A DNA stretch of 28,411 nt from NCBI RefSeq assembly GCF_041625495.1, contig NZ_JBFJTH010000036.1:1-28411 (forward strand), written 5' to 3'. Below the pieces are notes generated by a model. It saw only the letters and a list, made by a program, of their open reading frames with translations, made no database searches and was not told the DNA's origin. This document shows positions 17,476 through 24,641 of the stretch, piece by piece. The stretch is from Litorivivens sp041625495. Its GTDB lineage: Bacteria; Pseudomonadota; Gammaproteobacteria; Pseudomonadales; Spongiibacteraceae. The number at the start of each line of letters is the position of its first letter. Position 1 is the first letter of the stretch. The position numbers and the translations under genes are program-made.

Positions 17476-17504
17476 TTGACTTAATGAACAGTGTTCATTA
17501 ACTT
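17476..17504 (+). promoter_or_regulatory. Candidate promoter overlapping the TetR palindrome
   Basis: TTGACT (17476-17481) lies 17 nt before TAACTT (17499-17504). The -35 is good and the -10 weak. The palindrome at 17481-17501 fills the spacer, so a bound TetR dimer would block polymerase. Confidence 0.4.
17481..17501. promoter_or_regulatory. 21-bp perfect palindrome, probable TetR operator
   Basis: TTAATGAACA (17481-17490), a central G, and TGTTCATTAA (17492-17501) are perfectly complementary arms of ten bases. The site is centred between the divergent tetR (start 17457) and LLM-2 (start 17548) genes, the usual position for an operator that serves both autoregulation and control of the divergent operon. 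Confidence 0.85.
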
Positions 17505-17547
17505 TACCGACATTCACACTAATAGCAACTAGGGAATGATACCCGCG

Positions 17548-18630
17548 ATGGCAACGCCGACCTCAGAATTTCCAGAACTCGGTTTTTACGCTCTGCCCGG
17601 CCACACCCGCACGCCCGCCGACCTGCTTGACGAAGTGCGCGCCGCTGAAGCACTCGGTGTCGGCTCCGCCTGGCTGTCAGAACGCTTCGACGTGAAGGAA
17701 GTTGCCGCATTGGCCGGCGCCGCTGGCGCCGTCACTGATAAACTCGTTATCGGCACTGGTGCGACCAACATCAACTCCCGCCACCCGATGCTTACCGCAA
17801 CCATGGCCAGCACGCTGCACCGCCTGACCCACGGCCGCTTTGCATTGGGCGTAGCACGTGGCGTCGGTATCCGCTACGACCTGATGGGCATGAAAAAAGT
17901 CACCAACGCCCACCTGAGCGAGTTTGCCGACATGATGCGCAAACTGTGGCGGGGGGAACGTGTCAGCCATAATGGCAAGCTCGGCAATTATCCCTACCTG
18001 CACATGAATGACTGGCTCGACGAAGACATTCCGCTCATGTTTGTCGGCTTCGGCCCTAAGAGCCTGCGCTTTGCCGGCAGCCTGTTCGACGGCGTCATCC
18101 TGCACACCTTCCTCTCGGACCAGGCCTTAAAGAAAGCGGTAGCCTGTGTGCGAGAAGGTGCAGAAAACGCCGGACGTGATCCAGACGCCGTAAAAGTATG
18201 GAGCGTGCTGGCGACTGCCTGCGATGCTGACGAAGCCACCTACCTGAAATATATCGTTGCCCGCATGGCGACCTACCTGCAGGCACCCAACTACGGCGAA
18301 CTGCTGGTCGATATCAACGGCTGGGATCGCGCCACGCTGGATGCCTTCCGCGCCGACAAAGTGGTCAGCAAAATGCCCGGCGGCATCGACAGTGTTGCCA
18401 GTACGGAGCAGCTGCGACACATTCGCGATCTTTTGCCCGAATCCTGGCTGCCCGCCGCTGTGGGTTCAGCCGAAGACTGCGCGCAACGCTTTAACGACCA
18501 GTTCGAGGCCGGTGCCGACGGCATCATCATCCACGCCAGTCAGCCACACGAGTTTGCGCCAGTACTGGAAGCTTATCGGAAAGTACGCGACAAAAGCCGC
18601 TTTACTGATCGCACAAACCGCCCCTGCTGA
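17548..18630 (+). CDS. LLM-class flavin/F420-dependent oxidoreductase 2
   Basis: This 360-residue luciferase-like protein has LGFYALPGHTRTPADLLDEV at the start, AEALGVGSAWLSERFDVKEV (about 33-52), KLVIGTGATNINSRHPMLTA, RFALGVARGVGIRYDLMGM and PLMFVGFGPKSLRFAGSLFDG. The pattern resembles the TIGR03857-type LLM family best known from mycobacteria. The ATG at 17536 is also in frame, but AGGG lies only 1-2 nt from it, so the second ATG at 17548 is preferred with moderate certainty. No flavin reductase or F420 synthesis gene is present. It is the first gene of an operon with the phosphotransferase (31-bp gap) and SDR, downstream of the TetR palindrome. It is only distantly similar to LLM-1. Confidence 0.9.
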   Translation: MATPTSEFPELGFYALPGHTRTPADLLDEVRAAEALGVGSAWLSERFDVKEVAALAGAAGAVTDKLVIGTGATNINSRHPMLTATMASTLHRLTHGRFALGVARGVGIRYDLMGMKKVTNAHLSEFADMMRKLWRGERVSHNGKLGNYPYLHMNDWLDEDIPLMFVGFGPKSLRFAGSLFDGVILHTFLSDQALKKAVACVREGAENAGRDPDAVKVWSVLATACDADEATYLKYIVARMATYLQAPNYGELLVDINGWDRATLDAFRADKVVSKMPGGIDSVASTEQLRHIRDLLPESWLPAAVGSAEDCAQRFNDQFEAGADGIIIHASQPHEFAPVLEAYRKVRDKSRFTDRTNRPC

Positions 18631-18661
18631 AAAACGCGCTGCTCACTAACAGAGAGATATC

Positions 18662-19732
18662 ATGACAGAAGAATTACGCCCCACCCCGGCCCTCGATGAC
18701 ACCGAAGCGGTTCGCGCGAGTCTCGAGCAATGGTTTGCTACCCAGGTGTATCCGAACCGCGACGTCCGTATTCCAGCGCTGAAAATCCCTGAAAATACCG
18801 GCATGTCCAATATCACACTGATGTTTGACTGCATACTGGATCAAGGCGCACAACGGCTGCCAATGGTTGCGCGCCTGCAAGCGCAGGGCGAAAAGCTCGC
18901 CTTTCCGGAATACAACCTGCCCATGCAGTTTGACGCCATGAAAGTGCTCAGCGAAATCGACGGCTTGAAACTGCCAGAGCTAGTCGAAGAAGAACCCACC
19001 GGCCAGGTACTGGGCTCACCGTTTTATATCATGCACCAGACCGCCGGTCGTATTCCGCCCGACATGCCGCCCTATCACATGGACGGCTGGCTTTGTGAAG
19101 CCACACCGGAAACACGCGGCGCACTCTGGAATAACGCGATCAACATGATGGCGACGCTACACCGTCAACCTATCGAGAGCGCACCGATCGCAGGGTTTAT
19201 AAAACGCTACGACTTCCCCAAATCCTTCGACGACCAGTTGAGCTATTGGGAGCGCTACATGGATTGGGGGCTGGAAAACGCCCGCAACGAAGATTGTGAA
19301 GTAGCCCTGCAGTGGCTGCGCCAACATCAACCCAGCGAACAATGCCAACGCCTTTGCTGGGGCGACTCGCGCATGGCGAATATCATTTTTGAAGAGCAAA
19401 GCTGCGACGTTGCCGCTCTGCTCGACTGGGAAATGCTCTGCGTTGGCGATCCACAACAGGATATTGCCTGGTGGATATTCATGGATGAACTGTTTAGTCA
19501 CGGATTGGGTGTTCCCCGACTGGAGGGCCTGCCCGACGGCGATGCAACCGCCAGAGACTGGCAGCAGTTAACAGGCTTACACACTGACAACCTGCACTAC
19601 TACCGAGTGTTTGCCGGGCTGCGTATTTCTCTGATCCTTGCACGAATGTCTCTGGCTACCGACAAAAGCATGCTGGAGCAGAGTTTTGCAAGCAGCTATA
19701 TGCGACGCGTAATGAACGAGCACAACAACTAA
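18662..19732 (+). CDS. APH/choline-kinase-like phosphotransferase family protein
   Basis: The 356-residue protein has the aminoglycoside-phosphotransferase fold. Visible are the catalytic loop CWGDSRMANIIF (Asp235, Asn240) and the metal-binding LLDWEM (Asp255), followed by GDPQQDIAWW. The usual His of the HGD triplet is Trp here, a variant common in acyl-CoA-dehydrogenase-associated members (ACAD10/11-like). Those proteins phosphorylate hydroxyl groups on small metabolites, such as 4-hydroxy acyl compounds in mammalian ACAD10/11, and are not usually resistance enzymes. AGAGAG precedes the ATG. It is the middle gene of the LLM-2 operon, so a hydroxylated pathway intermediate is the likely acceptor. 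That is inference. Confidence 0.88.
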   Translation: MTEELRPTPALDDTEAVRASLEQWFATQVYPNRDVRIPALKIPENTGMSNITLMFDCILDQGAQRLPMVARLQAQGEKLAFPEYNLPMQFDAMKVLSEIDGLKLPELVEEEPTGQVLGSPFYIMHQTAGRIPPDMPPYHMDGWLCEATPETRGALWNNAINMMATLHRQPIESAPIAGFIKRYDFPKSFDDQLSYWERYMDWGLENARNEDCEVALQWLRQHQPSEQCQRLCWGDSRMANIIFEEQSCDVAALLDWEMLCVGDPQQDIAWWIFMDELFSHGLGVPRLEGLPDGDATARDWQQLTGLHTDNLHYYRVFAGLRISLILARMSLATDKSMLEQSFASSYMRRVMNEHNN

Positions 19733-19754
19733 AGATAACTCGACGAGATCACTT

Positions 19755-20540
19755 ATGAATATCGACTTTTCTAACAAAACCTATCTGGTTACCGGCGGCG
19801 CCTCAGGCATTGGTGCAGCAACTGTTCGCTATCTGGCCACGCACGGCGGCAATGCCGTGATCGCAGACCTCAACCGCGAAGCGGGCGAAGCATTAGCAGC
19901 GGAATTTCCACAACACGTGCGTTTTCACCCAACCGATGTTACCGAGTTGGATCAGCTCATTGCTGCCTGTGATCTGGCCGCCGAAAGCTTCGGCGGCCTC
20001 GACGGCGCGGTGAACAGCGCGGGGCTGGGCAGTCTGGGCACCACCACCGACATGCCACTGGAAGAATGGCACAAGGTCATCAACATTGACCTTCACGGCG
20101 TGTTCTACGCCTGCCGGGCCAGCATTCCCCATCTGCGTAAACGCGGCGGCGGCAGCATTGTTAACGTCGCATCGCTCAGCGGCGTTCGCGCCGATCACGG
20201 CTTTGCGGCATATAACGCCGCTAAAGCGGCTGTCATCAACTACACCCGCACCCTCGCGCTGGATCACGGTGGTGACAATATTCGCGCCACCGCCGTATGC
20301 CCGGGTTTCATTGAAACCCCCCTTACTGAGATTCCGGGATCCATTGACGCGGTGAAAGACGCATGGCTTAACGCCATCGCACTTGGTCGGGGCGGTAGCG
20401 CCGAAGAAGTCGCCAATCTCATCGTATTTCTGCTGTCACCGGCAGCCAGCTATATCACAGGCACTGAAGTGGTAATTGATGGCGGCATGGGTAGTTCAAA
20501 CAACCAACCCAATCTGCCCAGAATTTTTTCATCAATGTAA
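19755..20540 (+). CDS. Short-chain dehydrogenase/reductase (SDR)
   Basis: This 261-residue classical SDR has TGGASGIG at 13-20, the adenine-ring Asp38 in VIADLN (suggesting NAD(H) preference), NSAG at 87-90, Asn110, catalytic Ser140 in NVASLSG, Tyr153 and Lys157 (YNAAK), then CPGFIETPL. It would interconvert an alcohol and ketone in the cytoplasm. It follows the phosphotransferase by 22 bp and closes the operon. The C-terminal tail after GTEVVIDGGMG is a little longer than usual. Confidence 0.93.
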   Translation: MNIDFSNKTYLVTGGASGIGAATVRYLATHGGNAVIADLNREAGEALAAEFPQHVRFHPTDVTELDQLIAACDLAAESFGGLDGAVNSAGLGSLGTTTDMPLEEWHKVINIDLHGVFYACRASIPHLRKRGGGSIVNVASLSGVRADHGFAAYNAAKAAVINYTRTLALDHGGDNIRATAVCPGFIETPLTEIPGSIDAVKDAWLNAIALGRGGSAEEVANLIVFLLSPAASYITGTEVVIDGGMGSSNNQPNLPRIFSSM

Positions 20541-20564
20541 TTGCTGAAAGGCTGAAATTTCCTC

Positions 20565-20588
20565 AAAAAAGGCCGCGAAAGCGGCCGT
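20565..20588 (-). terminator. Intrinsic terminator of the TBDR-3 gene
   Basis: On the minus strand GGCCGC-TTTC-GCGGCC (20572-20587) is followed by a run of six or more T (about 20566-20571), 22 bp past the TBDR-3 stop codon. The plus strand has no T-run, so it mainly serves the receptor gene. Confidence 0.85.
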
Positions 20589-20609
20589 CAAAGAGGAAAG
20601 TGGCAAGGC

Positions 20610-23081
20610 TTACATGCCCCAACGGTAGATCAGATCAACACCATAGCTGCGCGGCTCGCCGAACATGACGGATCGCCCGGCCTGTGGCAGGTTATGCACA
20701 TTGTTGATGCTATAGTCTTCATCCAGCAAGTTCTTGCTCCATACCGCCAGATCCAGGGTGCCGTCCAGCACCGCGAGATCATACATACCCAAGCGCGCAT
20801 TCAGCACCGCAAAATCATGCTGTCGATCCTGGGCAAACGTAGACGTTTCAGCTTGGGCGCCACCATTGCGCTCGTCAGTGTAGGAGTAGGTCGCGTTAAA
20901 CCCTAACCGTTGACCCAGACCGCCGGTCCACAGCGTCCAGTCTACCGCGGCGGTATAGGCGTGCTCGGGGGCTGAGTCGAACACAAAGCCGTCATCAATT
21001 TCACCCGACAACGGGTTGCGACTCGGTGCGATACTGGCATCCAGATAGGCGTAGTTCAGAATCAGAATCAGGTTTTCTGACACCAGCCAGGTCGTGTCCA
21101 GCTCAAATCCTTCCAGCGTAGATTCCCCAGCATTAGCAACTGTGGTGTCGCTTACCGCATTAGGTACAGAGAAGTTCAACTGCTGATCTTCAAACTCCTG
21201 CTGAAAAATATCCGCATTCAACTGCACGCGGCCACCGAAAAAGCGAGATTTAAGGCCGAGCTCGTACGCGATAACTTTTTCAGGGTCGAACCCTTGGCGA
21301 AAGCGCTCGGCACCGGCCGCCGTAATTTGCTCGCGAGTATTGAAGCCACCGCTTTTATAGGCCTCATTACGTTTTGCGTACACGTTGACGCTGTCAGTCA
21401 CTTCATATTCGGCAATCAGGCTGTAGGAATCGTCTTCAAAATCCCGGTCGCCAATTGCATCGTAAAACACATCATTGATCTGGGTGCCAATATCCAGATT
21501 GTCACGGTCTTTGTTGTCACCATCACCGGGTATGACAGTAAATGTCATTTGGCGACGGAAGGCGCGAGCATAGCGCGAATCTTCCGAATGACGCAGGCCA
21601 AGCGTTAAATTCAAACGCTCTTCCAATACCGGCGGCCTCCAGCTCAGCTGGGCAAAGGCGGCCTTGGCAGAGTTCTCAATGTCATAGCGCGCCTGAGTCA
21701 GAATCTCGATGCGAGTATTGGTGTTATTGCCGTCTTGGGTGCTGCCCAACGGTGCCGAAATCAAGTGACCAATCTCGCCCGGACTCTGCCGCGCCTCTTC
21801 TTCAAAATAATACAGACCGGCAATGTAGTTCACGCGGTCATCAAACAATGAGCCCGAGAACTGCAGCTCATGAGAAAACTGCTCCTGATCGATATCCGGA
21901 GTAAAACCGTCGTATTGGATTGAGCGGCCAACACAGCCGGCCGCACAGGGCATGGTACCGCCCGATGTCGGCGCCACCGGAAAGCCGAACAGCGGCTCGT
22001 TGTCGAGACGATAGCCATCGGTGCGGGCACCGGTTGCCAGCACGGTGGGAGTGGCGTCGTACAGATCACGCTGGGCGTAGATATATTTGATTTCCAGGGT
22101 TTCACTAACGCTCCAATCCAAAGTCAGCTGGTGACCGGAAATATCGTTAACGGCTTCAGGCATGGGAATGGCGGAATGAATTTCATTCGGCAATTCCTCG
22201 CTGCGATTAAAGTCATAGAACTGGCGAGCGCCCGAGTTAATCAGATTGGTGATCGCAATACCTGAATTGGCATTGGGGTTTGGTATCGGATCCGATGGCC
22301 GGATGTGCGAATAGGTCATATTGGTGTTGGTAACTTCAGCCTTATCGTAGGCGTAATCAACCCGCAGGCTGTCGTTCACCTCCCAGCCAAAATCAAAGCG
22401 GTAACCTTCGGTGTCAGAATCACCAAAATCACCACCTTGACCAGTGTTTTTGATGTAGCCGTCCACACCTTTTTTCAGGTAGGCAAACTTGGCAGCGGCG
22501 CCCTCCCACAGCGGCACATTTAACATGGTGCGGCTGTTAAACAGACTGCGGTCGCCCACGGTGAGGTTCTGCTTGAATTGCAGTGCCTCGGGATCCGGGC
22601 GCTTGGTGATCAGGTTCACCGCGCCACCGGTTGAGTTGCGGCCGTAAAGCGTTCCCTGTGGTCCGCGCAGCACTTCGATACGCTGCAGATCGGATATCTC
22701 GGTCGCCAGCGCCGCAGAGCGGGCAATATAAGCGCCGTCCACGTAAACCCCCACCGGCGGGTCCTGGGTAATCTGGGCATCAATCAAACCGATGCCGCGA
22801 ATGTAAATGCGCAGCGTGGTGGTATTGATCGGAAAAGGCTGAATGGTCAGTGCAGGTACATTATTGGCCAGATCACCCACATTACCTATGCCCTCACGCT
22901 CCAAGGCTTCCTGCCCAAAGGCATCCAGTGCAATGGGCGTATCCTGAAGGGATTCGGCTTTGCGCTGGGCGGTAACGACCACCTCCTCCAGAGTAAGGTT
23001 ATTTTGCTGGGCGGCAGCGGCCGACGAGAGCAGGGCCAACGCCAAACCAAGCTTGCCCTTGCGCGATGAACATGACGTCAT
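20610..23081 (-). CDS. TonB-dependent outer-membrane receptor (TBDR-3)
   Basis: This 823-residue receptor has a signal peptide (GKLGLALALLSSAAAA|QQ), a TonB-box-like LTLEEVVVTAQRK, a plug with IYIRGIGLIDAQITQDPPVG and RGPQGTLYGRNSTGGAVNL, and a long barrel. GGAG 9 nt upstream supports the ATG. It shares the ITQDPxVGVYxDGxY plug, a common FGEPxSYGxD near the C-terminus and overall layout with TBDR-1, so the two are paralogues. A close Cys pair (MPCAAGCVG) is in a predicted loop. It ends in YRWGM; the usual terminal aromatic residue is missing. It is convergent with the SDR operon and closes the catabolic block. Confidence 0.92.
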   Translation of the reverse strand: MTSCSSRKGKLGLALALLSSAAAAQQNNLTLEEVVVTAQRKAESLQDTPIALDAFGQEALEREGIGNVGDLANNVPALTIQPFPINTTTLRIYIRGIGLIDAQITQDPPVGVYVDGAYIARSAALATEISDLQRIEVLRGPQGTLYGRNSTGGAVNLITKRPDPEALQFKQNLTVGDRSLFNSRTMLNVPLWEGAAAKFAYLKKGVDGYIKNTGQGGDFGDSDTEGYRFDFGWEVNDSLRVDYAYDKAEVTNTNMTYSHIRPSDPIPNPNANSGIAITNLINSGARQFYDFNRSEELPNEIHSAIPMPEAVNDISGHQLTLDWSVSETLEIKYIYAQRDLYDATPTVLATGARTDGYRLDNEPLFGFPVAPTSGGTMPCAAGCVGRSIQYDGFTPDIDQEQFSHELQFSGSLFDDRVNYIAGLYYFEEEARQSPGEIGHLISAPLGSTQDGNNTNTRIEILTQARYDIENSAKAAFAQLSWRPPVLEERLNLTLGLRHSEDSRYARAFRRQMTFTVIPGDGDNKDRDNLDIGTQINDVFYDAIGDRDFEDDSYSLIAEYEVTDSVNVYAKRNEAYKSGGFNTREQITAAGAERFRQGFDPEKVIAYELGLKSRFFGGRVQLNADIFQQEFEDQQLNFSVPNAVSDTTVANAGESTLEGFELDTTWLVSENLILILNYAYLDASIAPSRNPLSGEIDDGFVFDSAPEHAYTAAVDWTLWTGGLGQRLGFNATYSYTDERNGGAQAETSTFAQDRQHDFAVLNARLGMYDLAVLDGTLDLAVWSKNLLDEDYSINNVHNLPQAGRSVMFGEPRSYGVDLIYRWGM

Positions 23082-23102
23082 ACGAGAATTCTCCGGCTGT
23101 CG

Positions 23103-23130
23103 TGTACAATTTATTCTTCTGAATGGTACA
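23103..23130. promoter_or_regulatory. Imperfect dyad upstream of TBDR-3
   Basis: TGTACAATT and the complementary half AATGGTACA lie 10 nt apart; eight of nine positions can pair. It sits 21 bp upstream of the receptor start and could be an operator. It matches neither the TetR palindrome nor sites A and B. Confidence 0.3.
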
Positions 23131-23308
23131 AGTAATCGTCGTAGTGTAGCGGGGCTACCAAGCCTTAAACACGGCGGAAGGCGTCAGTTTCATGCGCATT
23201 TTTGTTCATCAATATACCTATTGCCACCAATCCCGCAAACCGCTACATGCTGCAGCCCCCCAGTGACTGGCGGTCTGTGAGCCAATCCTCAATCCCGGTT
23301 CACGGCTG

Positions 23309-23317
23309 TGCTATGAT
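23309..23317 (+). promoter_or_regulatory. Extended -10 promoter candidate
   Basis: TGC directly precedes TATGAT (23312-23317), an extended -10 pattern, with no good -35. Transcription would begin near 23324, leaving a leader of about 20 nt before the GTG at 23345. Confidence 0.4.
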
Positions 23318-23344
23318 GCCGCGAAAATTGGTTGTGTCGTTCCC

Positions 23345-24628
23345 GTGTCTGAATTGTTTGATGTCGCCATTGTCGCTCAGGACTACCCGCCTGCGGTTTT
23401 ACAGCGCCTGGCTTCCCTGCTGGGAACCAGCCCGGCCAAGCTCGCCCGCGCCCTGCGTAAACGCGACCTGATTGTCAAAAAGGATCAGGATGAAGCTGTC
23501 GCACAGCGCTACGCCATTTTAATTTATGAGAAAACCGGGGCGGAAGCCATCGTAGTCGGCGGCCCTGATCTACACGCCATTCCAGCCAGCGACAAACCTA
23601 AAGCTACCAAAGCCGATGCCAGCACTAAAGGCGCCGGACTGAATCAGCGCTGGCTCAGTGTAATGGCTGTGAGCGTGCTGCTGGGCATACTGGCACTGTT
23701 TTTTTTCATACAGCGCGACACACCGCTTGATGCCGCTCTGCACCTGCAAACTGCACTGGAAACCGGCAACAGCAGCGAGCTCGCGCAACACGTGTCGATG
23801 GACGCCTTGTGGCTAAAGCTCAAGGCAGACGTGTCAGCAGACCCTGACCTGAGCAAGCGTTTTGCAACCTCGCTGTCCAGCCAGGCCTCCCTGGAAAGTA
23901 TCGCTACCCTGTGGCTGCAATCCGGCGCCACCGCCGGGGCTCCACCGTTAATGCAGGTGCTGTTACGTGCGCTGGCGGGTGTCGCCCAACACCCCGAACA
24001 GGTAGCGCTGATGGAGGAAGAACGCAACAGTGCCGTCATTACCAGTCGCTTCACCCGACCAGATCTGGACTTAGGTTTTCAACCCCAGTGGCGCATGGAG
24101 CGACGCGGTGATCACTGGGCCATTGCCCAGTGGCTGAATGCAGTATCTCTGCTAACAACCGTAGACGCGGCAGAAACCCAGACCCTGATAGCTGCCAATC
24201 AACGGATACACGAAGAACTGGCGGGGCTGGTAGGAGAATTCAGTTATCAGCACCGGATCACTGGTGTGCACCGCTTCAGTTTGGGTCAACTGCGCATCAA
24301 CGCCACCATCGTCAACGGCTCACACCAGAGCCTGCAAACGCTTTCGGGAAAACTATTTGTGTATGGCGTGCAGAGCAAACAGGTGTATGCCAGCAAACCA
24401 TTTCAGTGGCACGCCAAAGAGCGCGTGACACCACCGGGCGGCAGCGTCAGCGTAGAAGTCTTTTTCAGTCTGGATGAAGGTTGGCCAGAATTGATTAAAG
24501 CCATAGAACGCAACACCGAAGCACTGGAAGTGGGCTACGCCATATCCAGCGCCAGCTACCGTACAGGTGAAGTAATCAAACCCTATGCCAACTTTGCCGA
24601 ATTACAGGCGGCCACCAACGTAGAGTAA
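23345..24628 (+). CDS. Membrane protein with L7/L12-like N-terminal domain
   Basis: The 427-residue frame starts at GTG (23345). Residues 4-71 (FDVAIVAQDY ... KTGAEAIVVG) resemble the C-terminal domain of ribosomal protein L7/L12 in spacing and hydrophobic pattern. A charged linker (about 75-100) leads to one membrane segment (about 103-122, WLSVMAVSVLLGILALFFF). After this, DAALHLQTALETGNSSELAQHVSMDALWLKLKADV looks like a DUF2939-type repeat, followed by a larger domain of about 250 residues rich in beta strands. With the N-terminus inside, the large part would be periplasmic. No enzyme motif is seen. It is convergent with recQ with a 13-bp gap. The function is unknown; the L7/L12 resemblance is a pattern judgement by eye. 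Confidence 0.75.
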   Translation: MSELFDVAIVAQDYPPAVLQRLASLLGTSPAKLARALRKRDLIVKKDQDEAVAQRYAILIYEKTGAEAIVVGGPDLHAIPASDKPKATKADASTKGAGLNQRWLSVMAVSVLLGILALFFFIQRDTPLDAALHLQTALETGNSSELAQHVSMDALWLKLKADVSADPDLSKRFATSLSSQASLESIATLWLQSGATAGAPPLMQVLLRALAGVAQHPEQVALMEEERNSAVITSRFTRPDLDLGFQPQWRMERRGDHWAIAQWLNAVSLLTTVDAAETQTLIAANQRIHEELAGLVGEFSYQHRITGVHRFSLGQLRINATIVNGSHQSLQTLSGKLFVYGVQSKQVYASKPFQWHAKERVTPPGGSVSVEVFFSLDEGWPELIKAIERNTEALEVGYAISSASYRTGEVIKPYANFAELQAATNVE

Positions 24629-24641
24629 TTGCGGGCACGAG

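Noticed and set aside
17458..17517. Upstream extension of the TetR frame
   Set aside because: It translates through the 21-bp palindrome, and the GTG at 17457 has a better ribosome-binding site and gives a normal TetR length.
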